Origin: Microterricola pindariensis
Lineage (GTDB): Bacteria > Actinomycetota > Actinomycetes > Actinomycetales > Microbacteriaceae
Reading direction: 5' to 3'
NCBI RefSeq assembly: GCF_002936985.1
Contig: NZ_MPZN01000017.1
Location: forward strand, 1-64,000
Length of the DNA: 64,000 nucleotides
The notes beneath the pieces were generated by a model. That model was not told the DNA's origin. It was given only the letters and a program-made list of their open reading frames with translations, and did not search any database. Below are positions 43,501 through 57,708 of the stretch, piece by piece. The position numbers and the translations under genes were made by a program. Every line of letters begins with the position of its first letter. Position 1 is the stretch's first letter.

Positions 43501-44024
43501 CCCGCGCTGAAGAATTGCGCCGAGAGTGCCCGCAGGCTGCTGATGACGTCGTAGATGCCGAGCAGGAACGTGAGGATGAGCGAGACGAGGACGACGCCGG
43601 TCAGGGTCTCGAGGATCGAGAGGGCGCGCAGCAGGTCGGTGTTCGGAGAGAGCTGCGACGTGCCGACGGTGGCCAGCTGGGCGGCGCTGAAATACATCGC
43701 GCCGAAGAAGCCGCCGTTCACGCCGGAGTACTGGAAGTTGCTCCCCTGCATGTAGCCGAGGTAGATAAACCCGTAACCGAGGATCACGCCGCCGACCCAG
43801 GCGATCACGGTCACCATGATCTGCAGGCCGGTGACCTGGCGCAGCACGAGGGGGCGCCACCGGCGGGCCAGGCGGCGGGTCAGGCGCCGGGTCAGCATCC
43901 ACTGCCCGGCAGCCAGACGGCCGGCGAAGAAGCCGGCCTCGTCGTAGTTGAGGGCAGTGAGGAAGACGTCGAGGAGGGTGACCACCAAGACGACAATGCC
44001 GAGGCCGACCCACAAGGCGTCCAC
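40536..44024 (-). CDS. 1162-aa fusion: K+-channel-like pore module + two FUSC-type transporter modules
   Basis: The N terminus has a hydrophobic segment (3-25), a basic stretch (TRRLTRRLARRWR), a helix at 68-90, then a pore-like segment FSAAQLATVGTSQLSPNT (112-128), with TVGTS where K+ channels have TVGYG, and a helix at 136-158: the two-helix Ion_trans_2 layout. Residues ~430-640 hold six helices of a FUSC (aromatic acid exporter-like) module, and ~800-960 a second, more typical FUSC_2 module (LSTGIALFLGSFV, AQKIIGTIAGAAVGF). Helical cytoplasmic parts follow each. The start is GTG 44024, inside a hairpin arm. FUSC proteins export aryl acids in known cases; the channel fusion is unusual. Function unknown. 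Confidence 0.75.
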   Translation of the reverse strand: MDALWVGLGIVVLVVTLLDVFLTALNYDEAGFFAGRLAAGQWMLTRRLTRRLARRWRPLVLRQVTGLQIMVTVIAWVGGVILGYGFIYLGYMQGSNFQYSGVNGGFFGAMYFSAAQLATVGTSQLSPNTDLLRALSILETLTGVVLVSLILTFLLGIYDVISSLRALSAQFFSAGAGVGEPIASLKPYFPGGESRDLDSHLESISDSFGSYTDGVRLHHSAYYFQSGRDTFSLPYSIRMLAGIIGGLRWGLPGSNPVTQEPTLQPLTAQFEKFQQYMHPLLKWQSTAVPETVTADAFAAQVRAEAGRQRGRRPRMARRQDPGDAWVARFVQVNHEMAELTGTEPLSDVGEAYERYVQWLPFAYHAQQFSAAVSHDLDYQPVYSAPEDQAPAAVLSPAPDETAPRDGEKGVRAFIGRRVTLIDPGYTRLISAARALGAAALAVAVLAIGLSALGQPPLPTAVFGGMIAMFTGAASPGGSGWKRLTALVAVVPVLFAIVLNVIVPHEPIPSALVLTALAFLGVAVSRFGRQLGGLGQLAFVSYYFTLLLNLQPAEFLPFVLAALVGVLCSVLIQLIPNRGAHVRVVRGGVRAFEHRLVRSLEPLIDTVSAARWDPDLQRRTRSEFRQTHHTAAFLSGQLTADDPDIGLSVEQANALRVRVHDGELALANLGWAARAATGAGIPIEVRARLAGALQTVQKHIAGYPDDPAWIGQGSSGGTDGEEGQSTDPDRLPSGIAPQHWPRPARRVYAAAFELQRAGDELHAARAPELVISPADLEPAVPEAVEPSDIDALLPEEDPAGTGRAGPGPQHQRPQLAAPQGGAAASAAIWRRAVQAALSTGIALFLGSFVSSSHQYWAAMPAYQAIGGSDGETFVKGAQKIIGTIAGAAVGFTIAIAAGSHPAVLLPVLALCVFASAYFRSASSPLTSFWQTMMFAQLYEFLGRLTTEAIDVRIVETVIGAVVALLVAALVLPTRTRNKFAHQALKLVESVESVTAAALQVWKSGRPASAADLAALTRGEIAMAEQLRTLQTVAAPLQHTAGVFEPSGVENQLSAFWELLYYTRHFVSATERGHPESVHVSPEQWDQLEESTERNFAALAAAFDERSPGPVDPEIGIDELGDADEPRTAEKALRALARANQAIALMVEDAVPQPSGLFHRRAGR

Positions 44025-44052
44025 GCGCCCAGCTTAGAGTGCTGGGCGCGTG
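44022..44052 (-). promoter_or_regulatory. 12-bp perfect hairpin covering the start codon of the fusion gene
   Basis: CACGCGCCCAGC (44022-44033), loop TTAGAGT, GCTGGGCGCGTG (44041-44052). It lies between the der stop (44063) and the GTG start at 44024, which is inside the 3' arm on the minus strand. It may be a der terminator lacking a T-tract, or a structure that hides the start codon. Confidence 0.5.
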
Positions 44053-44062
44053 AAGCCGAGGG

Positions 44063-45571
44063 CTAGCGTGCTCTTTTTTCCCTGACGCGCATGTTGACGA
44101 AGATGGGCGTTCCGGCGAAGCCGTAGATCTCGCGCAGGCGGCGCTGGATGTAGCGACGGTAGCCCGGGTCGAGGAATCCGGTGGTGAACAGCACGAATGT
44201 CGGCGGGCGGCTGGAGACCTGGGTGCCGAACAGGATGCGGGGCTGCTTGCCGCCGCGCACCGGGTGCGGGTGTGCCGCCGTGAGCTCGGCCAGGAAGGCG
44301 TTGAACTTGCCGGTGGCGATGCGGGTGTCCCACGACTCGAGCGCGAGCTCGAGGGCCGGGACCAGCTTCTCCAGGTGGCGGCCGGTGCGGGCCGAGATGT
44401 TCACGCGCGGGGCCCACGAGACGTGGGCGAGGTCCTGCTCGATCTCACGCTCGAGGTAGCGGCGACGGTCGTCGTCCAGCAGGTCCCACTTGTTGAAGGC
44501 GAGCACGAGGGCGCGGCCGGACTCGAGCACCAGGTCGATGATGCGCACGTCCTGCTCGCTGATCTTCTCGCTCACGTCGATGACGACGATGGCGACCTCG
44601 GCCTTTTCGAGGGCCGTACTGGTGCGCAGCGAGGCGTAGAAGTCGGCGCCCTGCGAGAGGTGCACGCGGCGGCGGATGCCGGCGGTGTCGACGAAACGCC
44701 AGATCTTGCCGCCGAGCTCCACCTGCTCGTCGACGGGGTCGCGGGTCGTCCCGGCGAGCTCGTTGACGACAACGCGCTCCTCACCGGCGGACTTGTTCAG
44801 CAGGCTGGACTTGCCGACGTTCGGGCGGCCGAGGATGGCGACGCGGCGCGGGCCGCCCACCTCTTCCTTGGCGACGGCCGAGATCAGCGGCAGCTTCTTG
44901 AGGACGGCGTCCAGGAGGTCGGCGACGCCGCGGCCGTGCAGCGCGGAGACCGGGTAGGGCTCGCCGAGGCCGAGGCTCCACAGTGCTGCGGCCTCCGGCT
45001 CCTGGCGGGCGTCATCCACCTTGTTGGCCAGCAGGAAGACGGGCTTGCCGCTCTTGCGCAGCATGCGCACGACCTGCTCGTCGGTGGAGGTGGCGCCCAC
45101 CCGCGCGTCGACGACGAACAAGACGACGTCGGAGAGGTCGATGGCCACCTCGGCCTGCGCGGCGACGGAGGCGTCGATGCCCTTGGCGTCGGGCTCCCAG
45201 CCGCCGGTGTCGACGAGGGTGAAGCGGCGGTCGTTCCACTCGCCCTTGTACGAGACGCGGTCGCGGGTGACACCGGGGGTGTCCTCCACGACGGCCTCGC
45301 GGCGGCCGAGGATGCGGTTGACCAGCGCCGACTTGCCGACGTTGGGTCGGCCGACGATGGCGATGACCGGAAGCGCGGGCAGGTAGGTGATCGCGTTGGG
45401 GTCTTCGGTGACGGCGTCGAGCACGTCGAAGTCGTCGTCTTCGAGCTCGTAGTCGGCGAGCCCCGCACGCAGTGAGTGGGCGCGCTGGACGGCGAGGTCC
45501 TCGTCGAGCGCGCTCATGCGCTCGACGAGATCGTCGTTGGCGTCGAAATCGTCGGTGTCGATGTCAGTCAT
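44063..45571 (-). CDS. der: ribosome biogenesis GTPase Der (EngA)
   Basis: A 502-aa protein with two tandem G domains and a KH-like C-terminal domain. The first P-loop is GRPNVGKS at 74-81, with DTPG and VDTGGWE; the second is [12 protein letters not shown] with [14 protein letters not shown] and NKWDLL. Der assembles the 50S ribosomal subunit. The first ~65 residues are an acidic extension (many Asp/Glu) not in E. coli Der but common in actinobacteria. It is the last gene of the cmk-der pair at the end of the chromosome-partition operon. Confidence 0.96.
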   Translation of the reverse strand: MTDIDTDDFDANDDLVERMSALDEDLAVQRAHSLRAGLADYELEDDDFDVLDAVTEDPNAITYLPALPVIAIVGRPNVGKSALVNRILGRREAVVEDTPGVTRDRVSYKGEWNDRRFTLVDTGGWEPDAKGIDASVAAQAEVAIDLSDVVLFVVDARVGATSTDEQVVRMLRKSGKPVFLLANKVDDARQEPEAAALWSLGLGEPYPVSALHGRGVADLLDAVLKKLPLISAVAKEEVGGPRRVAILGRPNVGKSSLLNKSAGEERVVVNELAGTTRDPVDEQVELGGKIWRFVDTAGIRRRVHLSQGADFYASLRTSTALEKAEVAIVVIDVSEKISEQDVRIIDLVLESGRALVLAFNKWDLLDDDRRRYLEREIEQDLAHVSWAPRVNISARTGRHLEKLVPALELALESWDTRIATGKFNAFLAELTAAHPHPVRGGKQPRILFGTQVSSRPPTFVLFTTGFLDPGYRRYIQRRLREIYGFAGTPIFVNMRVREKRAR

Positions 45572-45610
45572 GGATTGTCTCCTCGGTGGGTCTGTTCGGC
45601 CGTGTGGGCT

Positions 45611-46303
45611 CTACGAGACCGGGGATTGCGTGTCGGCGATGACCGTGATGACGGCATCGACGGTTTCGGCAAAGTTCAGTTCGGTCGAATCGACCGTGGT
45701 CACGCCCTCTGCTGCGTTCAGGAAGTCGACCACGCGCGAATCGGCCTGATCGCGTTTCTTGAGCTCGGCTCCCGCGGTTGCGGCGGCGTCATCCTGCAGT
45801 TCGGCGGACCGTCTGGCCATTCTAGCCTCTTCCGAAGCTGTGAGAAGGATGCGGACGGGGGCGTCGGGCGCGACGACCGTGGTGATGTCCCTGCCCTCGA
45901 CGACGACCCCGGGGGCGTCGACGCCGGCGGCGATGCTGCGGAACAGCGCGACCAGGTGGCTGCGCACGGCGGGGACGCGGGCGATCGCGCTGACGGCGGC
46001 GCTCACGCGCGGCTCGCGGATCGCCTCGGTCACGTCGGTCTCCCCCACCCGCACGACGTACTCGTCGGGGTTGGTGGCGATGAAGTAGTCGAAGTCATCG
46101 AGCGCGGCGATGACGGCATCCGCGTCCTCGCTGTCGACACCTTTCTCCAGCACCAGCCAGGCCAGCGCCCGGTAGGCGGCGCCGGTGTCGAGGTAGCCGT
46201 AGCCGAGGGCACGGGCGACGGCCTTGCTCACGCTGGACTTGCCGCTGCCGGCCGGGCCGTCGATGGCGACGACGATCGTCTGGGCGCTGTCGGGGGTGGT
46301 CAT
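45611..46303 (-). CDS. cmk: cytidylate kinase
   Basis: A 230-aa NMP kinase from ATG 46303. P-loop [43 protein letters not shown] and the late RRSAELQDD fit Cmk, which phosphorylates CMP and dCMP. It starts 4 bp after the tyrA stop and precedes der, as in other actinobacteria. The longer frame to 46405 is antisense-like and rejected. Confidence 0.94.
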   Translation of the reverse strand: MTTPDSAQTIVVAIDGPAGSGKSSVSKAVARALGYGYLDTGAAYRALAWLVLEKGVDSEDADAVIAALDDFDYFIATNPDEYVVRVGETDVTEAIREPRVSAAVSAIARVPAVRSHLVALFRSIAAGVDAPGVVVEGRDITTVVAPDAPVRILLTASEEARMARRSAELQDDAAATAGAELKKRDQADSRVVDFLNAAEGVTTVDSTELNFAETVDAVITVIADTQSPVS

Positions 46304-46307
46304 TTCT

Positions 46308-47405
46308 CTAGCCTGCAATCCGCCAGCCGCGGGCGACCAGCTCGGTGGTGAGGCGTTCGACGGCCTCGGGAACGACGGAGATCTCGGCGAGGCCGACCTG
46401 CACACCCGGGGCGTGCTCGAGGCGCAGGTCCTCCAGGTTGACGCCGATCTCCCCGATCTCGTGGAGGAGCCTGGCCAACTGGCCCGGGGTGTCGTCGACC
46501 ATGACGATCATGGTCGCGAAGCGCTTGTCGATGCCGTGCTTGCCGGGCAGCCGGGCGACGCCGGCGTTGCCGCCGGCGATCTCCTCGGCCACGCGGCGGC
46601 GGGCGCCGGGGGCGTTGACGTCGTCGAGGGCGTCGATGAAGCGATCGAGGTCCTCGCGGTAGGCGGTGAGGATCTCGCGCACCGGGGCCGAGTTGGCGCC
46701 GAGGATCTGCACCCACAGCTCTGGGTCGCTGGCGGCGACGCGGGTGACGTCGCGGAGGCCCTGCCCGGCGAGGTTGACGGAGGCGCTCGGCGCGTCGAGG
46801 AGGCGGCGGGCCATCAGGCTCGACACCACCTGGGGCACGTGCGAGATCAGTGCGACGCCGCGGTCGTGCTCCTCCGCGCTCATCTCGACGAGGGTCGCGC
46901 CGAGGTCCAGGATCATGTCGTCGATGGCGCTGGCCCGCTTGTACGAGATGGCGTCGTGGCCGGCGACCACCCAAGGGCGGCCGACGAACAGGTCGGCGCG
47001 GCCGGCGAGCGGGCCGCCGCGCTCGCGCCCGGCCATCGGGTGCGAGCCGATGTAGCGCGACACGTCGGCGCCGCGCGCGATGAGGGTGTCCAGGATCTGC
47101 AGTTTGACGCTGGCGACGTCGGTGACGATCGCGTCCGGGTAGTCGGCGAGCTCGCGCGCCACCACGTCGGCGGTCACGTCCGGCGGCACGGCGACGACGA
47201 TCAGCTGCGGGGCGTCGCCGGGGGCGGCCGGGCGGCCGGCGCCCAGGTCCGTCGCGATGCTCACGTTCGTCGGCGAGGCGTCGGCGAGGAACACGTCGAT
47301 GCCGCGGGCGCGGAGGCCCAGGCCGACGCTCGTGCCGAGCAGGCCGGCGCCGACGACGCGGACGGGCCCGGCGAGCCGGCTCTCCGTGCTGGGGATCAAG
47401 GCCAT
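46308..47405 (-). CDS. tyrA: prephenate dehydrogenase with C-terminal ACT domain
   Basis: A 365-aa protein starting on ATG 47405 (a GTG one codon earlier is possible), which overlaps the rluB stop. NAD-binding [21 protein letters not shown], then [11 protein letters not shown], and a C-terminal ACT domain ([29 protein letters not shown]) that usually gives tyrosine feedback. It makes 4-hydroxyphenylpyruvate for tyrosine. Its place between rluB and cmk is common in Gram-positives. Confidence 0.92.
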   Translation of the reverse strand: MALIPSTESRLAGPVRVVGAGLLGTSVGLGLRARGIDVFLADASPTNVSIATDLGAGRPAAPGDAPQLIVVAVPPDVTADVVARELADYPDAIVTDVASVKLQILDTLIARGADVSRYIGSHPMAGRERGGPLAGRADLFVGRPWVVAGHDAISYKRASAIDDMILDLGATLVEMSAEEHDRGVALISHVPQVVSSLMARRLLDAPSASVNLAGQGLRDVTRVAASDPELWVQILGANSAPVREILTAYREDLDRFIDALDDVNAPGARRRVAEEIAGGNAGVARLPGKHGIDKRFATMIVMVDDTPGQLARLLHEIGEIGVNLEDLRLEHAPGVQVGLAEISVVPEAVERLTTELVARGWRIAG

Positions 47406-48331
47406 CACAGCCCCCGCTTCTTGGGGTTCTTGTCGGCCTGGCGCACCGAGTGGCGCTGCTGGGCCTCTGCCCCGTCCCGGGAGATGGTGAGCACCTGGCC
47501 GAGTTCGGCCTTGGTCAGCTCGCGCATCTGGCCGATCGGCAGCGTGCCGAGGTTGAGCGGGCCGAACTGGCGGCGCACCAGGTCGACGACCGGGTGCCCA
47601 ACCTCGGCGAGCATGCGCCGGACGATGCGGTTGCGTCCGGAGTGCAGGGTGATCTCGACGACGCTGTGCGTGGACGAGCCGGCCGGGTCGGAGAGGATGC
47701 GCGCCTTGTCGGCCTTGATCGGGCCGTCCTCGAGCTCGATTCCACGCTGGAGCAGCGCGACGGTCTGGGCCGTCATCCGCCCGCGCACCTTGGCGACGTA
47801 GGTCTTGGTCACACCGAAGGACGGGTGGGCGAGGGTGTGGGCGAGGTCGCCGTCGTTGGTGAGGATCAGCAGGCCGCTGGTCTCGGCGTCGAGTCGGCCG
47901 ACATTGAACAGGCGCTCCGAGAAGTCCTTGGTGAAGTAGCTGAGGTCGGGGCGGCCCTGCTCGTCGTTCATCGAGGAGACGACGCCGGTCGGCTTGTTCA
48001 GCATGATGTAGCGCTTGCTCTGGTCCAGCTGCACGCCGAGGCCGTTGACGGAGATCAGGTCGGTCTCCGGGTTCACCCGGGTGCCGAGCTCCTTGACGAC
48101 GACGCCGTTGACGGCGATGCGGCCCTCGACGATGTACTGCTCGACGACGCGGCGGGAGGCGATGCCGGCGGCGGCGAGCAGCTTCTGCAGGCGGATGCCG
48201 TCGGGCCCAGCGTCCGGGATGCGCTCGAAGTCGTCGGCGAGGTCTTCGGGGCCGAAGTCTTCCGCGTCGTAGTTCTTGGGGTCGTAGCCCTTGGGGTCGT
48301 GGTCCTTGGGTGTGAAGTCATCGGAGGTCAT
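47405..48331 (-). CDS. rluB: 23S rRNA pseudouridine synthase (RluB family)
   Basis: A 308-aa protein: S4 RNA-binding domain (GIRLQKLLAAAGIASRRVVEQY) at ~44-95, then the RsuA/RluB catalytic domain with GRLDAETSGLLILTNDG, whose Asp is the catalytic residue. The first ~43 residues are an acidic stretch with repeated DPK-Y-D/DPE-like units. It starts within the end of scpB (14-bp overlap). It likely modifies 23S rRNA helix 89. Confidence 0.92.
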   Translation of the reverse strand: MTSDDFTPKDHDPKGYDPKNYDAEDFGPEDLADDFERIPDAGPDGIRLQKLLAAAGIASRRVVEQYIVEGRIAVNGVVVKELGTRVNPETDLISVNGLGVQLDQSKRYIMLNKPTGVVSSMNDEQGRPDLSYFTKDFSERLFNVGRLDAETSGLLILTNDGDLAHTLAHPSFGVTKTYVAKVRGRMTAQTVALLQRGIELEDGPIKADKARILSDPAGSSTHSVVEITLHSGRNRIVRRMLAEVGHPVVDLVRRQFGPLNLGTLPIGQMRELTKAELGQVLTISRDGAEAQQRHSVRQADKNPKKRGL

Positions 48332-48905
48332 GGCTAAATCCTTCCGCGCCGTCCTCGAGCAGAGGAGAGATCGGCGGCAGTTCGTCGAGGGAGTTCAGGC
48401 CGAGCTGCGTGAGAAGCAGATCGGTCGTGGCGTAGTTGATGGCGCCTGTTTCGGAATCGGTGAAAGCTTCGGTGATGAGGCCGCGGCCGAGCAGCGTGCG
48501 CACAACGGAGTCGACGTTCACGGCCCGGATCGACGCGACGGAGCCGCGGCTGATGGGTTGTTTGTATGCGATGACGGCGAGGGTCTCCAGCGCGGCCTGC
48601 GAGAGCTTGCTGGGGTTCTGCGTCATCACGAAGTCGGCCACGACGGTGTCGTACTCGGCCCGCACGTAGAAGCGCCAGCCGCCGCCGACCTCGCGCAGCT
48701 CGAAGCCGCGGCGCACGCCGGCGGGGTTGCCCGCGGTGTCCACGCCGTCGTAGTCGTTGACGAGGCGGGCGACGGCTGCCGCCACCTGCTCGACCGGTCG
48801 GCCGACCGCCGTGGCCAGGTGCACGAGGCCCTGCGGCTCGTCGGCGACGAGCAGAACCGCCTCGAGGGCACGGTCGATCGCGTTGTCGGTGTCTCGTTCA
48901 GGCAT
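48318..48905 (-). CDS. scpB: segregation and condensation protein B
   Basis: A 195-aa ScpB with the two winged-helix pattern: IDRALEAVLLVADEPQGLVHLA, SKLSQAALETLAVIAYKQPISRGSVASIRAVN and VVRTLLGRGLI. It binds ScpA and the SMC heads. Its ATG lies within the last codons of scpA (8-bp overlap), as expected for the pair. Confidence 0.93.
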   Translation of the reverse strand: MPERDTDNAIDRALEAVLLVADEPQGLVHLATAVGRPVEQVAAAVARLVNDYDGVDTAGNPAGVRRGFELREVGGGWRFYVRAEYDTVVADFVMTQNPSKLSQAALETLAVIAYKQPISRGSVASIRAVNVDSVVRTLLGRGLITEAFTDSETGAINYATTDLLLTQLGLNSLDELPPISPLLEDGAEGFSHDLR

Positions 48906-49746
48906 CGTAATCGGCTCCCAGGGTGGCCAGGCTGTCGTCGGTCCAGTTCTCGGCCGTCCAGCGCAGCGTCAGCTCGCCGAGCGGCTCGAGTTGCTCGAAG
49001 GCGATTGCGGCGTGCCGGTACAGCTCGAGCACGGCCAGGAACCGGGCGATGACGATGCCCTTCTGCCCGGCGCTCTGGTCGAGCCCGCTGATCAGCTGCC
49101 GGAACGTCACCGGTTCTCCCCCGCGCAGCACCGCCACGATGTGGGCGGCCTGTTCACGGATGCTCACCAGCGGCGCGTGCAGGTGGTCCAGACCGACGAC
49201 GGGGATCGCGCGCGGCGCCATGGCGAGCGTGGCGAGGGCGGCGAAGTCGGCGGCGGAGAGGTTCCAGACGAGCTCCGGGGTCTGCTGGCGGTATTTCTCC
49301 TCCAGCCGCACCGTGCGGGCGTGCCGCTGCGACTCCTGCTCCAGGTGGCCGGCGAACCAGGCCGAGGCCTCCTTGAACGCCCGGTACTGCAGCAGCCGGG
49401 CGAACAGCAGGTCGCGCGCCTCGAGCAGGGCGACATCCTCCGCGTCGACGAGTTCGCCCTGCGGCAGCAGGCCGGCGACCTTGAGGTCGAGCAGGGTGGC
49501 CGCCACGACGACGAACTCGCTGGCCTGGTCGAGCTCGTCCTCGGAGCTCAGACCCCGCAGGTAGGAGATGAACTCGTCGGTGACGCGGCTGAGCGAGACC
49601 TCGGTGATGTCCATCTCGTGCTTGGAGATGAGGCTGAGGAGCAGGTCGAACGGGCCAGAGAAGTTGCTGAGTGCGACGGAGAAACCCCCGTCGCCGGAAG
49701 GTGCTTCGTGGGGGGCTGGCGCGAGGCCGCTAGGCGACTGCGCCAC
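48898..49746 (-). CDS. scpA: segregation and condensation protein A (kleisin)
   Basis: A 282-aa kleisin. I start it at GTG 49746, inside the end of parA (17-bp overlap). The family core begins FSVALSNFSGPFDLLLSLISKHEMDITEVSLSRVTDEF in outline, with the central LLDLKVAGLLP and the C-terminal winged helix (KGIVIARFLAVLELYRHAAIAFEQ). It bridges SMC heads in chromosome segregation. Confidence 0.92.
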   Translation of the reverse strand: MAQSPSGLAPAPHEAPSGDGGFSVALSNFSGPFDLLLSLISKHEMDITEVSLSRVTDEFISYLRGLSSEDELDQASEFVVVAATLLDLKVAGLLPQGELVDAEDVALLEARDLLFARLLQYRAFKEASAWFAGHLEQESQRHARTVRLEEKYRQQTPELVWNLSAADFAALATLAMAPRAIPVVGLDHLHAPLVSIREQAAHIVAVLRGGEPVTFRQLISGLDQSAGQKGIVIARFLAVLELYRHAAIAFEQLEPLGELTLRWTAENWTDDSLATLGADYDA

Positions 49747-50662
49747 GACTGACCAGTTCCCTGGCGAGCTGCCGGTACGCGCGGGCAGCCGCGTGCTCGG
49801 GTGCGAACTGTGTGATCGGCGCGCCGGCGACGCTGGCATCCGGGAACTTCACGGTGCGGCCGATGACGGTCTCCAGCACCTTGTCGCCGAAGGCCTCGAC
49901 GACCCGGTCGAGCACCTCGCGCGAGTGCAGCGTGCGCGAGTCGTACATGGTGGCCAGGATCCCGTCGAGCTGGATGGCGGGGTTCAGTCGGTCGCGGACC
50001 TTGTCGATGGTCTCGATCAGCAGGGCGACGCCGCGCAGCGCGAAGAACTCGCACTCCAGCGGGATCAGCACGCCGTGGCTGGCGGTGAGGGCGTTGACGG
50101 TGAGCAGGCCGAGCGAGGGCTGGCAGTCGATCAGCACGACGTCATAGTCGTCGCTGACCTTGCGCAGCACGCTGGCGAGGATCTGCTCGCGGGCGACCTC
50201 GTTGACCAGGTGCACCTCGGCGGCGGAGAGGTCGATGTTGGCCGGGATCACGTCGAGGCCGGGCACCCGGGTCTTCTGGATGGCGTCGGCCGGGTTGGCG
50301 GAGCGGGAGAGCAGCAGGTCGTAGATGGTGGGCACGTCGTGCGTCTGCACGCCGAGGCCGGCCGAGAGCGCGCCCTGCGGGTCGAAGTCGATGGCGAGAA
50401 CGCGGCGGCCGTATTCGGCGAGGGTGGCGCCCAGGTTGATCGTCGTCGTGGTCTTGCCGACGCCGCCCTTCTGGTTGCAGAGGGCGATGATGCGGGCCGG
50501 GCCGTGGCTCTTCAGCGGGGCGGGTTCCGGAAACTCGGTCTGCGGCCGGTTGGTCGGGCCCATGCCCGGTTCCTGCCGCACGCCCCGGCCGTATGCGAGA
50601 TCGCCCATGGCGGAAAGCTCAGCGAGGGGAAGTTCTGCCGAGTGGTCTCGCTTGCTCGCCAC
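49730..50662 (-). CDS. parA: ParA-family ATPase (chromosome partitioning)
   Basis: A 310-aa deviant Walker-type ATPase. I choose GTG 50662 because AGGAG lies eight bases before it; the longer frame starts at 50692. CNQKGGVGKTTTTINLGATLA is the deviant Walker A, with IDFDPQG and VLIDCQPSLGLL. It lacks a nearby parB, and sits before scpA as in M. tuberculosis (the Rv1708 position), so it is the second, scp-linked ParA rather than the origin ParA. The first ~60 residues are an acidic/Pro leader. Confidence 0.9.
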   Translation of the reverse strand: MASKRDHSAELPLAELSAMGDLAYGRGVRQEPGMGPTNRPQTEFPEPAPLKSHGPARIIALCNQKGGVGKTTTTINLGATLAEYGRRVLAIDFDPQGALSAGLGVQTHDVPTIYDLLLSRSANPADAIQKTRVPGLDVIPANIDLSAAEVHLVNEVAREQILASVLRKVSDDYDVVLIDCQPSLGLLTVNALTASHGVLIPLECEFFALRGVALLIETIDKVRDRLNPAIQLDGILATMYDSRTLHSREVLDRVVEAFGDKVLETVIGRTVKFPDASVAGAPITQFAPEHAAARAYRQLARELVSRGAVA

Positions 50663-50749
50663 GCTGATCTCCTGGTCTGGGCCGATGCCCACTCAAACTG
50701 TTGCCTGTGCAGTGCCGACGCGGCACAGCCGCGGGGCACTCAGACGATT

Positions 50750-51727
50750 CTAGCGAGCGCGCGGGTGGGCGCTCGTGTACATATCGCGCAGTGTGTCGGC
50801 CGTGACCAGCGTGTAGATCTGTGTCGTGGCCACCGAGGAGTGGCCGAGCAGCTCCTGCACGACGCGCACGTCGGCCCCGCCCGCCAGCAGGTGGGTGGCG
50901 AAGGAGTGCCGGAGGGTGTGCGGGGAGACCTCGATGTCGAGCCCGGCGCGGGCGGCGGCGGCGCGGATGATCAGCCAGGCGTTCTGCCTGGAGACGCGCT
51001 GGCCGCGCAGGCCGAGGAACAGGGCGGGCGTGGCCGTGCCGCGGAGGGAGAGCAGCGGGCGGGCCCGCACCAGGTAGGCGTCCAGCGCAGCCCTGGCGAA
51101 GCTGCCGACCGGCACGATGCGCTGTTTTCCGCCCTTGCCGAGCAGCCGCACGACCTCCTGGTCGATGACGTCGTCGACGTTCAGGTTGACCGCCTCCGAG
51201 ACGCGGGCGCCGGTGGCGTAGAGCAGTTCGAGCAGGGCGCAGTCGCGCAGCTGTTGCACCTCGTCGCCGCGGGTGGCGTTCAGCAACGCCTCGACCTGCT
51301 CGATGCTGATCGCCTTGGGCAGCCGGCTGCCGAGCTTGGGCGGCTTCGTCTCGTGGGCGACATCCGTCTCGGTCTGCCCCTCCTCGAGCAGGAAGCGGTG
51401 CCAGCCGCGCACCGAGGAGAGCACCCGGGCGATCGAGGAGGCCTTCAGCGGCTCCACCTCGCGCGTGCCGAGGTGTTGCACGAAGGCGCCGACGTGGTTG
51501 CCGGTGACGCCGGACGGGTCATCGATGCCCTCCCCCGCCAGCCACAGCGTGTACAGGGCGAGGTCGCGCCGGTAGGCGGCGACCGTGTTCGTCGACAGGC
51601 CGCGCTCGACGGTCACGTGGCGCAGGTAGTTCTGCACGGCACGCTGCATCGGGGTCGGCGGCGCGGGGCTCGGCAGCGGGCCGGGCAGGTCGGCCTGCTG
51701 CACCGGCTCGGCCTGCTCGGCGCTCAT
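50750..51727 (-). CDS. xerD: site-specific tyrosine recombinase XerD
   Basis: A 325-aa recombinase from ATG 51727, which overlaps the NUDIX stop as ATGA. The N-terminal SAM-like core domain ([23 protein letters not shown]) is followed by the catalytic domain with Arg in [32 protein letters not shown]. It resolves chromosome dimers at dif. It is a housekeeping gene here, not an island integrase. Confidence 0.93.
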   Translation of the reverse strand: MSAEQAEPVQQADLPGPLPSPAPPTPMQRAVQNYLRHVTVERGLSTNTVAAYRRDLALYTLWLAGEGIDDPSGVTGNHVGAFVQHLGTREVEPLKASSIARVLSSVRGWHRFLLEEGQTETDVAHETKPPKLGSRLPKAISIEQVEALLNATRGDEVQQLRDCALLELLYATGARVSEAVNLNVDDVIDQEVVRLLGKGGKQRIVPVGSFARAALDAYLVRARPLLSLRGTATPALFLGLRGQRVSRQNAWLIIRAAAARAGLDIEVSPHTLRHSFATHLLAGGADVRVVQELLGHSSVATTQIYTLVTADTLRDMYTSAHPRAR

Positions 51728-52377
51728 TCCCCGAGTGCTTCGCTCTTCGGATGCCGCGGCCAGCTGACATCGCCGGCATCCAGCCCCTGCCAGCCGCGCG
51801 AGCGGGCCACGTTCGCGGCGAGAGCGCCGATCACCAGCGAGGGGTTCTGCAGCCGCCTGGCCATGACCGCGTCGACGAGCTCGTCGAGGGTGACCCAGCG
51901 CAGTTCGATGTCCGCCTCCTCCTCGCTGCGCGGGAACGGCTCGGCGGTCGCGCTGAGGCCGCGGGCCAGGTAGATGCGAATCGCCTCGTCGCTGCCGCCC
52001 GGCGAGGTGTAGAACTCGCTGAGCACGCTCCACTCGGCCGCCTCGACGTCGGCTTCCTCCGCGAGTTCGCGTTGCGCGGCGCGCAGCGGGCTCTCCCCCC
52101 GGATGTCGAGCAGCCCGGCCGGGATCTCCCAGTCGCGGGTGCGCACGGGGTGACGGTACTGCTTGATCAGCAGCACGCGCTCCTCGTCGTCGATGGCGAG
52201 CACCGCGACGGCGCCGGTGTGGTCGACGTACTCGCGCTCGATGACGGCGTCGTTGTACTCGAAGCGGTCCCGGCGCACGCCCCAGACGTGCCCGTCGAAG
52301 ACGGTGCTCGAGGAGAGCACCCGCACCGCCTGCCGGGTGTCGGCAAGCGGTTCGCGGGGCTCCTCAGCGCGTGGCAT
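51724..52377 (-). CDS. NUDIX hydrolase (ADP-ribose pyrophosphatase type)
   Basis: A 217-aa NUDIX enzyme. The box is [22 protein letters not shown], preceded by the [20 protein letters not shown] typical of ADP-ribose pyrophosphatases. It would hydrolyse ADP-ribose or related nucleoside diphosphate-X. It lies between pyrG and xerD, as the M. tuberculosis Rv1700 gene does. Confidence 0.9.
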   Translation of the reverse strand: MPRAEEPREPLADTRQAVRVLSSSTVFDGHVWGVRRDRFEYNDAVIEREYVDHTGAVAVLAIDDEERVLLIKQYRHPVRTRDWEIPAGLLDIRGESPLRAAQRELAEEADVEAAEWSVLSEFYTSPGGSDEAIRIYLARGLSATAEPFPRSEEEADIELRWVTLDELVDAVMARRLQNPSLVIGALAANVARSRGWQGLDAGDVSWPRHPKSEALGE

Positions 52378-52392
52378 GCGTGTCGCTACTCG

Positions 52393-57551
<5,159 letters not shown>

Positions 57552-57665
57552 TGATTCGCCACTCTCAAGAGAATGCGTGAGCACTGGCGCTGGGTGGGCG
57601 CGAGAACTCGCACCATTTCGGGTATGGTGCCACGGCAAATACTGGCAGGGCGACCCCACCCCCGC

Positions 57666-57683
57666 GACCCCCGCTTGGGGGTC
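57666..57683. terminator. short GC-rich hairpin between the recN and CotH-like genes
   Basis: GACCCCC (57666-57672), loop GCTT, GGGGGTC (57677-57683). It lies 25 bp past the recN stop on the minus strand. There is no T-tract after it on the minus strand, so its role as a terminator is uncertain. Confidence 0.35.
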
Positions 57684-57708
57684 AAAATGAGGATTCCTTG
57701 AGAAAGGA

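Noticed and set aside
50750-51727. XerD as integrase of the tRNA-Pro island
   Set aside because: It is 21 kb away, in its conserved housekeeping place between NUDIX and parA.
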